From the IMG/VR virus record IMGVR_UViG_3300022169_000020, positions 1 through 28,190 of that record: a stretch of DNA of 28,190 nucleotides; one strand, written 5' to 3'. A model generated the notes under the pieces. The model made no database searches. It worked only from the letters and a program-made list of their open reading frames with translations, and was not told where the DNA came from. The position numbers and the translations under genes were made by a program. Origin of the DNA: a virus. Positions 6,592-14,210 of this stretch are shown here, piece by piece. Each line of letters begins with the position of its first letter. Position 1 is the first letter of the stretch.

Positions 6592-8304
6592 ATGCTGATA
6601 TTTGATATTGAAACTGATGGGTTACTGAATGAAGTAACAAAGATACACTGCCTAGTTATACAAGATACTAAGACAGGTAAGGTGTATAGTTATCATGGTG
6701 AGTCTTTGCAAGAAGGTCTCACTGTACTATCACAAGCACCTGAGATTGGTGGTCATAACGTAATTGGTTTTGATCTGCCCGTGTTAGAGAAACTGTATGG
6801 CTTTAAATACGAAGGTGAAGTGTTTGATACCTTAGTAGCTTCTAGACTTATATGGTCAAACCTAAAAGAAAAAGACCTACTTAAGCGAACAGTAGCTAAC
6901 AGACTAATTGGTTCACACTCACTCAAGGCTTGGGGTGAAAGGCTTAACTACCATAAGGGTAGCTACGGTGAGCAAGAAGATGCTTGGGAAGAGTTCACCC
7001 CCGAAATGTTAGAGTATTGTAAACAGGATGTTGGTCTTAACGTAAAGTTATACGAGATGATACAACGCAAGCGTTACCCACACGAACCAATGCAGCTTGA
7101 GCATGAGATGGCGAAGATGTTGTTCCAACAAGAACAGACAGGCTTTCCCTTTGATGTGGAAGCGGCACAGAAACTGTACACCCAACTCTCTGCTAGAAAG
7201 CAAGAGATTGAAACTGAACTGGTTAACACCTTAGAGCCAACGATCATTGAGCTAAAGACCAAAACAAAAACAATACCGTTCAACCCTGCATCGAGACAGC
7301 AGATTGCCGACAGGCTAATGAAGAAGGGTTGGACACCACAAGAGTTTACTCCATCAGGAGAGCCAAAAGTTGACGAAAAAATCTTGGCGGGAATTGATAT
7401 GCCCGAAGCTAAGATGCTAACAGAGTTCTTAATGCTAAACAAAAGATTAGGACAATTAGGCAATGGTAAACAAGCATGGCTCAAGCTCGAAAAGAAGGGA
7501 CGGATACATGGTCGAGTTAATCACATGGGTGCTGTTACTTCTAGGTGTACACATAGTGATCCAAATGTCGCTCAAGTGCCATCAGGATCTGCCGCCTTTG
7601 GGAAGGAATGTCGCTCATTATTTCACGCACCGCAAGGCTACTCCCTACTCGGGGCTGATGCAAGCGGTTTAGAGTTACGTTGCCTTGCTCATTATATGTC
7701 AAGGTATGACGGTGGTAAATATGGTAAAGAAATTTTAGAAGGCGATATCCATACAGCAAACCAGAATGCGGCAGGGTTAGCTACACGCTCACAAGCTAAG
7801 ACATTCATCTATGGTTTCTTATACGGAGCAGGGAATGAGAAGATTGGAGAGATCATCGGTAAGGGTAAAAAAGAAGGCGGTCAGATTAAGAAACGCTTCC
7901 TTGCCAAGACCCCAGCTCTCAAGAAGTTAACCGATGCAATTAAGTTACGATTAGAAACACAACAAGGTGAGAAGTCTATTAATGGTCTTGATGGTAGGAT
8001 AATACCTATACGTCACCCCCATGCAGCTCTCAATACATTACTTCAATCAGCAGGAGCTATTGTCTGCAAGCATTGGTACGCAACCATCGAGAAGATGATA
8101 CGTGCTAAAGGCTACACTAACGAAGAAGTTTCGATAGTGGCGTTTGTGCATGATGAAGTACAAATCATAGTTAAGGAAGGCTTGGAGGATGACATAGGTG
8201 CGATCACTAAAGAAGCAATTAAAAAGACAGAGCAACACTACAACTTCAAATGCCCTCTCGACTCAGAGTTCGATGTCGGCAGAAGTTGGGCAGAAACTCA
8301 CTAG
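6592..8304 (+). CDS. Family A DNA polymerase, T7 gp5-like, without thioredoxin-binding insertion
   Basis: This 570-aa replicative polymerase has a proofreading domain with Asp5, Glu7, Asp61 and Asp146 (T7 D5, E7, D65, D174). Polymerase motif A is GADASGLELRCLAHYM with Asp356 (T7 D475), motif B is AKTFIYGFLYGAG with Lys403 and Tyr407, and motif C is VHDEV with Asp521 (T7 D654). T7 gp5 is 704 aa. Much of the difference lies in the thumb: between the helix ending near residue 214 and FNPASR (230) there are about 15 residues, where T7 has roughly 80 containing the thioredoxin-binding loop. Processivity must therefore be achieved without host thioredoxin at that site. GAGAGG lies before the ATG. 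Confidence 0.96.
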   Translation: MLIFDIETDGLLNEVTKIHCLVIQDTKTGKVYSYHGESLQEGLTVLSQAPEIGGHNVIGFDLPVLEKLYGFKYEGEVFDTLVASRLIWSNLKEKDLLKRTVANRLIGSHSLKAWGERLNYHKGSYGEQEDAWEEFTPEMLEYCKQDVGLNVKLYEMIQRKRYPHEPMQLEHEMAKMLFQQEQTGFPFDVEAAQKLYTQLSARKQEIETELVNTLEPTIIELKTKTKTIPFNPASRQQIADRLMKKGWTPQEFTPSGEPKVDEKILAGIDMPEAKMLTEFLMLNKRLGQLGNGKQAWLKLEKKGRIHGRVNHMGAVTSRCTHSDPNVAQVPSGSAAFGKECRSLFHAPQGYSLLGADASGLELRCLAHYMSRYDGGKYGKEILEGDIHTANQNAAGLATRSQAKTFIYGFLYGAGNEKIGEIIGKGKKEGGQIKKRFLAKTPALKKLTDAIKLRLETQQGEKSINGLDGRIIPIRHPHAALNTLLQSAGAIVCKHWYATIEKMIRAKGYTNEEVSIVAFVHDEVQIIVKEGLEDDIGAITKEAIKKTEQHYNFKCPLDSEFDVGRSWAETH

Positions 8305-8581
8305 TCCGAGTAGGCTTGGTGATGTTGCAGAGTTCTATGCAATCACATGGTTGTGGGATGAAGGGTTTGAGGTGTTCTATAATGCTGGCTCAACAGGAGC
8401 TGTAGATATTATAGGCATGAAAGATGGAGAGGTTTACTTGTTTGATGTGAAGATGAATAAAGAAACTAAACGTGGAAGCTACGCTAGTTCACGCACACCT
8501 TTACAAAAAGAGCTAGGAGTACAGTTCCTTCTGTTTGATCCTATTACTCGTAAACTAAGACTACAGAAACACAGGGTATAG
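8273..8581 (+). CDS. Small PD-(D/E)XK-type nuclease
   Basis: This is a 102-aa protein. After an N-terminal helix (RLGDVAEFYAITWLWDEGFE), which resembles the N-terminal helix of Holliday-junction-resolvase-like folds, comes GAVDIIGMKDGEVYLFDVK. This matches the D-x(n)-(D/E)-x-K core of PD-(D/E)XK nucleases (Asp in AVDII, then Asp-Val-Lys). The upstream in-frame ATG 8198 would add 25 residues encoded fully within the DNA polymerase gene; ATG 8273 is preferred, leaving a 32-base overlap. Its place between polymerase and exonuclease suggests a part in host DNA degradation or recombination. The fold is inferred from motifs; the substrate is unknown. Confidence 0.65.
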   Translation: MSAEVGQKLTSPSRLGDVAEFYAITWLWDEGFEVFYNAGSTGAVDIIGMKDGEVYLFDVKMNKETKRGSYASSRTPLQKELGVQFLLFDPITRKLRLQKHRV

Positions 8582-8583
8582 AT

Positions 8584-8751
8584 ATGGAAATGACATTACT
8601 AAACATGATCTTTGTATTCAGCTTCGCTTTTGTAAGTGTGGCGTTAGGCTTGAAATGGATCGGAGAGATAATCCTTCAGGTAGTTTTAGCAAAGCAAGGC
8701 TTGATGATTTCACGAGATCAACTGATGGGAGATGACGATGAAGAATACTAG
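8584..8751 (+). CDS. 55-aa predicted membrane protein
   Basis: The ORF begins 2 bases after the nuclease stop (ATG 8584; ATG 8590 is also possible) and ends inside the start of the exonuclease gene. Residues about 4-24 are hydrophobic (TLLNMIFVFSFAFVSVALGL). The segment around 26-36 (IGEIILQVVLA) is amphipathic or hydrophobic, and the tail is strongly acidic (GDDDEEY). This suggests one membrane span with a charged cytoplasmic tail. It occupies the position of T7's small 5.x genes, several of which act on host functions. No homology is recognised. A holin-like role is conceivable but unsupported. Confidence 0.55.
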   Translation: MEMTLLNMIFVFSFAFVSVALGLKWIGEIILQVVLAKQGLMISRDQLMGDDDEEY

Positions 8752-9463
8752 GACACTATTAGTAGATGGTGACATTGTAGCGTACAAAGCTGCTGTCATT
8801 GCAGAGACTCCTATCGACTGGGGCAACGGGGTGTGGACATTACACGCTCACGAGAAGGATGTCATAAGTTCGATGGAGGACTTCATGGCTAAGATAATAG
8901 AAGAGTCTGGTTGTGATGAAGTGATTACGTGTTTGTCTGGTGACAAGTTGTACCGCAAAGATGTAGCCCCTTATTACAAAGCGAACCGTAAGGGTACACG
9001 CAAACCCATGCTTCTAAATTTTGCTAAAAAATATTTATCAGATAATTACAATGGTAAAGTTGAGGATAAGCTAGAAGCAGATGACCTCCTAGGAATACTA
9101 GGCAGTGCGGATAAGAATACAGTAATCTGGTCTATAGACAAAGACCTGTTAACAATCCCTGCCTACCACTTGCTTGACGGTAAAGTTACTGAAGTAGATC
9201 AAGAGGAAGCTGACTACTGGTTCTTGTACCAAACATTAATAGGTGACTCGACTGATAACTACAAAGGTTGCCCTACTGTTGGAGCGAAGACAGCTGATAA
9301 ACTGCTTCAAGAGAACGGTGCAACATGGCAAACAGTTGTTGATGCTTTTGCTGATAAAGGTTTTGGTGAAGAGGTTGCCATAGAGAACGCAAGACTGGCT
9401 CGTATACTACGTGACGGTGAATATGATTTTAAAACTAAGGAGGTAAGTTTATGGATGCAGTAA
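8738..9463 (+). CDS. 5'-3' exonuclease, FEN family, T7 gp6-like
   Basis: This 241-aa protein has the metal-binding motifs of the FEN/5'-nuclease family. These are TLLVDGDIVAYKA with Asp10 and Asp12, KLEADDLLGIL with its acidic cluster, WSIDKDLL, and GDSTDNYKGCPTVGAKTADKLL, a helix-hairpin-helix-like DNA-binding element with its acidic residues. In T7 gp6 the enzyme removes RNA primers and degrades host DNA. ATG 8738 is preferred to ATG 8732 because GGGAG (8727-8731) then has a 6-base spacing. T7 gp6 is 300 aa, so this is a compact version. It overlaps the small membrane gene by 14 bases upstream and the DUF3310 gene by 13 bases downstream. Confidence 0.9.
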   Translation: MKNTRTLLVDGDIVAYKAAVIAETPIDWGNGVWTLHAHEKDVISSMEDFMAKIIEESGCDEVITCLSGDKLYRKDVAPYYKANRKGTRKPMLLNFAKKYLSDNYNGKVEDKLEADDLLGILGSADKNTVIWSIDKDLLTIPAYHLLDGKVTEVDQEEADYWFLYQTLIGDSTDNYKGCPTVGAKTADKLLQENGATWQTVVDAFADKGFGEEVAIENARLARILRDGEYDFKTKEVSLWMQ

Positions 9464-9732
9464 TTTCAGAAGTTAAGATAACAGAAAGAGCCGCTGATCC
9501 TGTCAACAGCCCAGAGCATTACAATGCAGGGAAGATAGAAACAATAGATTACATTGTAGATGTGCTAGGGGAGTTTGATGCTATCTCCTATTGTCACGGA
9601 AACGTAATTAAATACACCAGCACTAGACTATGGAATAAAGGCAAACCTATACAGGATGCAAAGAAGGCTGTCTGGTACTTAAACAAGATGATTGAATTAA
9701 TGGAAAAAACCGAAGGGGAGAATTGGGGATGA
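9451..9732 (+). CDS. DUF3310 protein, related to part of T7 gp1.7 nucleotide kinase
   Basis: This 93-aa protein contains the DUF3310 signature: PVNSPEHYNAGKIETIDYI followed by CHGNVIKYTSTRLWNKG and a KAVWYLNKMIEL helix. T7 gp1.7, a nucleotide kinase acting on dGMP and dTMP, includes this domain, but it is about twice as long, so kinase activity here is uncertain. AAGGAGGT (9438-9445) gives a good spacing to the ATG. The gene starts inside the end of the exonuclease gene and its TGA overlaps the MazG ATG. It opens a block of nucleotide-metabolism genes, which supports a role in dNTP supply. Confidence 0.8.
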   Translation: MDAVISEVKITERAADPVNSPEHYNAGKIETIDYIVDVLGEFDAISYCHGNVIKYTSTRLWNKGKPIQDAKKAVWYLNKMIELMEKTEGENWG

Positions 9733-10097
9733 GTAACGATTTAGGTGGAGCAAGTTATGAACAAATTACAGGGATGTTTGAAGGGTTTGATTGGTATCAA
9801 AGTAAGTGTGCTGCCACAGCCGTCTTCCCTAAAGACTCATCGCTAGTATATCTAACTATGGGTCTAGCAAGCGAGGCTGGTGAAGTAGCAGGGAAGGTTA
9901 AGAAAAAGATTAGGGACGGAGAGCCAGCTAACTTTAAAGAACAACTAGCATCAGAACTAGGAGATGTGTTTTGGTATCTAGCCATGCTGACAGATGAGGC
10001 GGGGCTAAACCTGAGTGACATTGCATTTAATAATTTAAACAAACTATACAAGCGTAAGATTAACGACACGCTTAAAGGCTCAGGAGATGAACGATGA
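9729..10097 (+). CDS. MazG-like nucleotide pyrophosphohydrolase
   Basis: This 122-aa protein belongs to the all-alpha NTP pyrophosphatase (MazG-like) superfamily. The metal-binding pattern is visible: GLASEAGEVAGKVKKKIRD, giving the E-x2-E motif, followed by ELGDVFWYLAMLTDE, giving the second acidic motif. MazG-type enzymes hydrolyse NTPs or dNTPs to monophosphates; several marine phages carry them. Start ATG 9729 overlaps the previous TGA (ATGA) and has GGGGAG at 9715-9720; an in-frame TTG at 9723 is the less likely alternative. It lies between DUF3310 and the zinc-ribbon gene, upstream of RNR. Whether it cleans the nucleotide pool or alters host alarmones cannot be told from sequence. Confidence 0.88.
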   Translation: MSNDLGGASYEQITGMFEGFDWYQSKCAATAVFPKDSSLVYLTMGLASEAGEVAGKVKKKIRDGEPANFKEQLASELGDVFWYLAMLTDEAGLNLSDIAFNNLNKLYKRKINDTLKGSGDER

Positions 10098-10228
10098 AAG
10101 AATACTGCGACTGCTGTGACAAGCAGTTTAAAATAGAACATTTAACAGATCAACCAGAGTCAGGCGAACAAGGTTTAGTCTGTCAAGAATGTTACGACAG
10201 AATCTCTGACAGTATGAGCGAGGGTTAA
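10094..10228 (+). CDS. 44-aa zinc-ribbon-like miniprotein
   Basis: The ORF starts by ATGA overlap with the MazG stop and ends 2 bases before the RNR ATG. The peptide has two cysteine knuckles, EYCDCCDKQF near the N-terminus (Cys5, Cys7, Cys8) and LVCQECYDR (Cys30, Cys33), separated by an acidic linker. This is the pattern of a small zinc ribbon. Such miniproteins may bind nucleic acid or a host enzyme, but no family is recognised. Its tight placement in the nucleotide block supports real expression. Confidence 0.6.
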   Translation: MKEYCDCCDKQFKIEHLTDQPESGEQGLVCQECYDRISDSMSEG

Positions 10229-10230
10229 GA

Positions 10231-12111
10231 ATGGATTCATATCAACAATACATACACAAATCCCGTTACGCTAGGTGGCGGGAAGAAGATAACAGAAGAG
10301 AGACATGGAAGGAAACTGTACAGCGGTACATTAACTTCTGGGTAGAGCGTGGACAGATAGACGATAAACTTGCTAAGGAATTGTTTAATGCAATACACAG
10401 GCAAGAGATCATGCCATCCATGCGTTGTCTTATGACAGCGGGCGAAGCACTTGATCGAGATAACATGGCGGGCTTTAACTGTAGCTACATAGCAGTCGAT
10501 AACCCAAGAGTATTTGATGAGATATTATATGTATTAATGTGTGGCACAGGCGTAGGGTTCTCCGTAGAGAGACAGTCTGTTACTAAACTACCAACCATAA
10601 GTGAGGACTTTTATGAAACAGAAACTACAATCCATGTTGCAGACAGTAAGATTGGTTGGGCTAAAGCTTTCCGTGAGTTGGTTAGTCTTTTGTATTCGGG
10701 TCAAGTGCCTACTTGGGATGTCTCTAAGTTACGGGCTAAAGGTGAACGGCTTAAGACGTTTGGTGGCAGATCGAGTGGAGCTGATCCTTTGGTTAGGCTG
10801 TTCGAGTTTACTGTTAATACTTTCAAGAACGCTGCTGGACGTAAGCTAACGAGTATTGAATGCCATGACATTGTGTGTAAAGTTGCTGAGATTGTTGTTG
10901 TTGGGGGTGTGCGTAGGTCTGCTCTCATCTCTCTATCTAATTTGTCTGATGACCGTATGCGTCATGCGAAGTCTGGGAATTGGTGGGAGACACAAACGCA
11001 AAGAGCCTTGGCAAACAACAGTGCCGTCTACAATGAGAAGCCAGAGTATGAAACCTTTTTGGAAGAATGGGTAGCACTCTATAAGTCTAAAGCTGGTGAA
11101 CGTGGTATCTTCTCCCGTACTGCTGCAAAGAAACAAGCAGAGAGAAATGGACGTAGAGAGATAGGACATGACTTTGGTACTAACCCATGTAGTGAGATTA
11201 TTCTACGGTCAGCACAGGTATGTAACTTGTCTGAGATTGTAGTACGCTCTGATGACACACAAGAATCATTAGAACGTAAGACACGACTAGCTACGATACT
11301 GGGGACACTACAGTCAACACTGACTGACTTTAGGTATGTACGTTCTGTCTGGAAGAAGAACACCGAAGAAGAATGTTTACTTGGTGTAAGTATGACAGGC
11401 ATCATGGATCACAAGTTGTTATCAGGTAAAGGTAGCTTAGTGGTACTGAAGGAAACTTTAGAGAAGTTAAAGAAGATTGCAGTACAAACTAATAAACAGT
11501 TTGCGGCTGAGTTAGGTGTTAACCAATCAACAGCTATTACGTGTGTTAAGCCATCAGGTACAGTGTCCCAACTGGTAGACAGTGCTAGTGGTATCCATGC
11601 TAGGTTCTCCCCTTATTATATAAGACGAGTACGAAGCGATGGCAAAGACCCTATTTCTGCATTCCTAAAAGATGCGGGAGTGTCTTGGGAGAAGGATGTA
11701 ATGAACACAGAGAACTACGTGTTTGACTTCCCTGTTAAAGCACCAAAGGGCGCAACCTGTGTTAACGAACTTAACGTCAAACAACAGTTAGATTTGTGGG
11801 AGATATATCAGGAACACTGGTGTGAACATAAACCTAGTGTGACTATATATTACTCTGATGATGAGTTCCTAGCGGCAGGACAATGGCTATGGGAACGACT
11901 AGATAGCTGCTCAGGTATTAGCTTCCTACCACGCACTGACCATGTGTATGCCCAAGCTCCTTATGAAGCAATTGATAAGGACAGGTATATGGAACTTAAA
12001 CGAGAGACCCCTTCAGAGATTGAATGGGACAGGCTAGGTGAATATGAAAAAGAGGACACCACTACTGGAACTCAGGAGTTGGCTTGCTCGTCAGGTTCAT
12101 GCGAAATATAG
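10231..12111 (+). CDS. Class II (B12-dependent) ribonucleotide reductase, monomeric type
   Basis: This 626-aa enzyme reduces ribonucleotides to deoxyribonucleotides using adenosylcobalamin. The key residues of the Lactobacillus-type monomeric reductase are present: redox Cys84 (GFNCSYIAVDN), radical Cys320 with Asn318 and Glu322 (TNPCSEI), and redox partner Cys331 (QVCNLSEI). The C-terminal shuttle pair is Cys619-x4-Cys624 (ACSSGSCEI), with the same spacing as the Lactobacillus C731-C736. No small-subunit gene is nearby, consistent with class II. Lactobacillus enzymes are about 739 aa, so this one is shorter but has no missing active-site part. Marine T7-like phages are known to carry such genes. 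It needs host or environmental cobalamin. Confidence 0.92.
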   Translation: MDSYQQYIHKSRYARWREEDNRRETWKETVQRYINFWVERGQIDDKLAKELFNAIHRQEIMPSMRCLMTAGEALDRDNMAGFNCSYIAVDNPRVFDEILYVLMCGTGVGFSVERQSVTKLPTISEDFYETETTIHVADSKIGWAKAFRELVSLLYSGQVPTWDVSKLRAKGERLKTFGGRSSGADPLVRLFEFTVNTFKNAAGRKLTSIECHDIVCKVAEIVVVGGVRRSALISLSNLSDDRMRHAKSGNWWETQTQRALANNSAVYNEKPEYETFLEEWVALYKSKAGERGIFSRTAAKKQAERNGRREIGHDFGTNPCSEIILRSAQVCNLSEIVVRSDDTQESLERKTRLATILGTLQSTLTDFRYVRSVWKKNTEEECLLGVSMTGIMDHKLLSGKGSLVVLKETLEKLKKIAVQTNKQFAAELGVNQSTAITCVKPSGTVSQLVDSASGIHARFSPYYIRRVRSDGKDPISAFLKDAGVSWEKDVMNTENYVFDFPVKAPKGATCVNELNVKQQLDLWEIYQEHWCEHKPSVTIYYSDDEFLAAGQWLWERLDSCSGISFLPRTDHVYAQAPYEAIDKDRYMELKRETPSEIEWDRLGEYEKEDTTTGTQELACSSGSCEI

Positions 12112-12129
12112 GAACTGGATAACGGTGTT

Positions 12130-12149
12130 GGAGGTAGTAACTTGCCTCC
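12130..12149 (+). other. Short hairpin between RNR and the second phage promoter
   Basis: GGAGG (12130-12134) can pair with CCTCC (12145-12149), extendable by one wobble pair, around an 8-9 base loop. No T-run follows, so it is not a typical terminator. The rest of the 114-base gap (12112-12225) holds the second phage promoter and nothing else I recognise. Confidence 0.3.
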
Positions 12150-12196
12150 ACATCATCGCTAACGTCTGGCTACACTTCCCGTCATAACTGGGCTGG

Positions 12197-12215
12197 CTCT
12201 AACCACCCCCTATAG
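12197..12215 (+). promoter_or_regulatory. Phage RNA polymerase promoter, copy 2 (before virion genes)
   Basis: This is identical over 19 bp to the copy at 3960-3978 (ctctaaccaccccctatag). It lies in the gap after RNR, with predicted start at G12215, 11 bases before the ATG of the next gene. GAGAG follows directly and may serve as ribosome-binding site. The position marks the switch from replication and metabolism genes to virion genes, as class III promoters do in T7. I found no third full copy in the window. Confidence 0.82.
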
Positions 12216-12225
12216 AGAGTAACAA

Positions 12226-12405
12226 ATGAAGAATAACATATTCATAAGTGAAGACTTAGTACAATATTTAAGGAAACTTTTTCCCAATAAACTCCCTAAT
12301 AAAAGAAATATATCAGAGAATGATATAGCATTTTTACAGGGGCAACAATCCGTCATTGAACGCATGGAACTCATGTTAGAGAATGACCAACCAGAAGAGA
12401 TTTAA
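12226..12405 (+). CDS. 59-aa hypothetical protein, first gene of the late block
   Basis: The ORF runs from ATG 12226 to TAA 12405 and follows promoter copy 2 directly. It is mixed-charge and probably helical (EDLVQYLRKLFPNKL, then FLQGQQSVIERMELMLEN), with an acidic end. I recognise no family. It ends 2 bases before the gp7.3-like gene, so it is in the same transcript. Being first after the promoter suggests a structural or assembly role, which is inference only. Confidence 0.6.
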   Translation: MKNNIFISEDLVQYLRKLFPNKLPNKRNISENDIAFLQGQQSVIERMELMLENDQPEEI

Positions 12406-12407
12406 TT

Positions 12408-12629
12408 ATGTGTTTATCAACCCCTAAAGCCCCGCCACCACCACCCACTGTAGTAGCACCGCCTCCACCAGAGAAAGCTCCCGCTGAACTTGAGAATGCG
12501 GTAGACTCTAACGCTACATCTTTAAATAAAAAACGTAAAGGCGCTAAACAGCTTAGACGAAACAACAACACAGGTGCTAATTACGCAGGGCAGTCTAGTG
12601 GTGGCTCAGGTCTAACAATTAAAAAATAG
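12408..12629 (+). CDS. Proline-rich small virion/tail assembly protein, T7 gp7.3-like
   Basis: This 73-aa protein has a Pro-rich N-terminus (MCLSTPKAPPPPPTVVAPPP), a basic middle (LNKKRKGAKQLRR) and a Gly/Ser-rich end (QSSGGSGLTIKK). T7 gp7.3, found just before the portal gene, has the same style of ending (KKARAGGKKSLSVARSSGGG followed by INI) and is needed for tail assembly and adsorption. The call therefore rests on position and the shared basic plus SSGG tail; overall identity is low. Its N-terminus MC is not preceded by a signal peptide, so lipidation is unlikely. Confidence 0.6.
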   Translation: MCLSTPKAPPPPPTVVAPPPPEKAPAELENAVDSNATSLNKKRKGAKQLRRNNNTGANYAGQSSGGSGLTIKK

Positions 12630-12636
12630 GATATAA

Positions 12637-14193
12637 ATGATGCACGATCAATCTATAGCCAAAGCTTATGAAAACATGGCGGCAGATCGTGATGCTTTTC
12701 TTACACGAGCAAGGTCTTGTGCGGAGTTAACAATCCCTACACTTATGCCCCCTGAAGGGCATACAGGGTCAACTCAGTACGATACCCCTTATCAGTCAGT
12801 GGGCGCAAGAGGTGTTAACAACCTTGCTTCTAAACTACTGATGACTCTTCTCCCTCCCAACCAAGCATTCTTTCGTTTAACTATAGATGATTATGATCTA
12901 GTAGAGTTAGGCGGGGATGCCAGAGGTAAGGCAGAAGAAGCACTCGCTCGTATTGAAAGATCAGCAACACAGGTCATAGAATCAAAAGCCATTCGAGTTC
13001 CAACATTCGAGGCACTTAAGCAATTAATAGTAGCGGGTAACGCTTTAGTCCATATGCCGCCCAAAGGTGGAATGAAAGTATTTAGACTAGATCGTTACGT
13101 TGTCCAACGAGACACGATGGGCAACATCTTAAAGATTATTACCAAAGAGACAGTAGCGTATGATGCGCTGCCTAAAGATGTCTTACAGGCTCTAACAGAA
13201 AACCCTGACTATGAATTAGACACTAGTAAAAAAGAATGTGATATTTTCACCTGTGTTAAGAGAGTGGGTAAGAAGTTTGAAGTGCATCAAGAAATCCATG
13301 ACGTTGTTATTGAAAGCACTAAAGGTTCATACGCAGAAGATAAACTACCTTGGATGGCACTCCGCTTTATTGCTGTTGATGGCAACCACTATGGTCGTTC
13401 TTTCTGTGAAGAAATTGTCGGTGACTTAAAATCTCTAGAAGCACTCACCAGAGCTATTGTCGAAGGTAGTGCTGCCAGTGCTAAACTTTTATTCTTAGTA
13501 AGACCAAACGGTACAACTAAGATGAGAAGTATTGCAGATGCCCCTAACGGTGGTATTGTCTCTGGTGATGCTAACGATGTAACTACTTTACAAGCCAACA
13601 AGTTTAATGACTTTAGAGTAGCACAAGAAACAATGCAGAAGATTACAGAACGCTTATCTTTTGCCTTCCTGCTTAACAGCTCTGTTCAACGACAAGCTGA
13701 GAGAGTAACAGCAGAAGAAGTACGATACATGGCACAGGAGCTAGAGACAGCTCTAGGTGGCATTTACTCTGTACTATCACAAGAGTTCCAAGTTCCCCTA
13801 GTCAACCTCCTTCTAGCAAAGATGCAGAAAGAAGGTAAGATGCCCAAGTTCCCTAAAGACACCTTGAAGCCGCAGATCGTCACTGGTCTAGAAGCTCTAG
13901 GTCGTGGACAGGACTTAAACAAACTAAGCCAGTTCTTACAAATGCTACAACCACTTGGTCAAGAAGTAATTCAAAGTGAGTTGAACATTGGAGACTACTT
14001 AGACCGTCTTGGCGCATCGCTAGGTATTGATACACAGGGTCTTGTGAAATCTGATGAGCAGAAGATGCAAGAACAACAAGCTATGCAAGAACAGATGCAA
14101 CAACAGCAAATGATGGCAATGGCAGAGAAGGGCGTAGCCCCTGCTATTAAAGGCATGACTGAAGCTGCACAACAACAGCAAGCTGAAGAATAA
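12637..14193 (+). CDS. Portal protein (head-tail connector), T7 gp8-like
   Basis: This 518-aa protein forms the dodecameric portal through which DNA is packaged and leaves. The N-terminal RARSCAELTIPTLMPPEG, followed by the Gly-Ala-Arg-Gly-Val-Asn-Asn-Leu-Ala-Ser-Lys-Leu-Leu stretch and LLPPNQAFFRL, is characteristic of T7-family portals, as is QRQAERVTAEEVRYMAQELE in the C-terminal third. T7 gp8 is 536 aa. The last 50 residues are Gln/Met-rich (repeated QEQM and QQQ), low complexity, and resemble the disordered barrel end of other portals. Two Met codons start the ORF (12637 and 12640); AGGAT (12628-12632) favours either. It is followed by the scaffold gene. Confidence 0.95.
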   Translation: MMHDQSIAKAYENMAADRDAFLTRARSCAELTIPTLMPPEGHTGSTQYDTPYQSVGARGVNNLASKLLMTLLPPNQAFFRLTIDDYDLVELGGDARGKAEEALARIERSATQVIESKAIRVPTFEALKQLIVAGNALVHMPPKGGMKVFRLDRYVVQRDTMGNILKIITKETVAYDALPKDVLQALTENPDYELDTSKKECDIFTCVKRVGKKFEVHQEIHDVVIESTKGSYAEDKLPWMALRFIAVDGNHYGRSFCEEIVGDLKSLEALTRAIVEGSAASAKLLFLVRPNGTTKMRSIADAPNGGIVSGDANDVTTLQANKFNDFRVAQETMQKITERLSFAFLLNSSVQRQAERVTAEEVRYMAQELETALGGIYSVLSQEFQVPLVNLLLAKMQKEGKMPKFPKDTLKPQIVTGLEALGRGQDLNKLSQFLQMLQPLGQEVIQSELNIGDYLDRLGASLGIDTQGLVKSDEQKMQEQQAMQEQMQQQQMMAMAEKGVAPAIKGMTEAAQQQQAEE

Positions 14194-14210
14194 AACTAAA
14201 AGAGACTATT

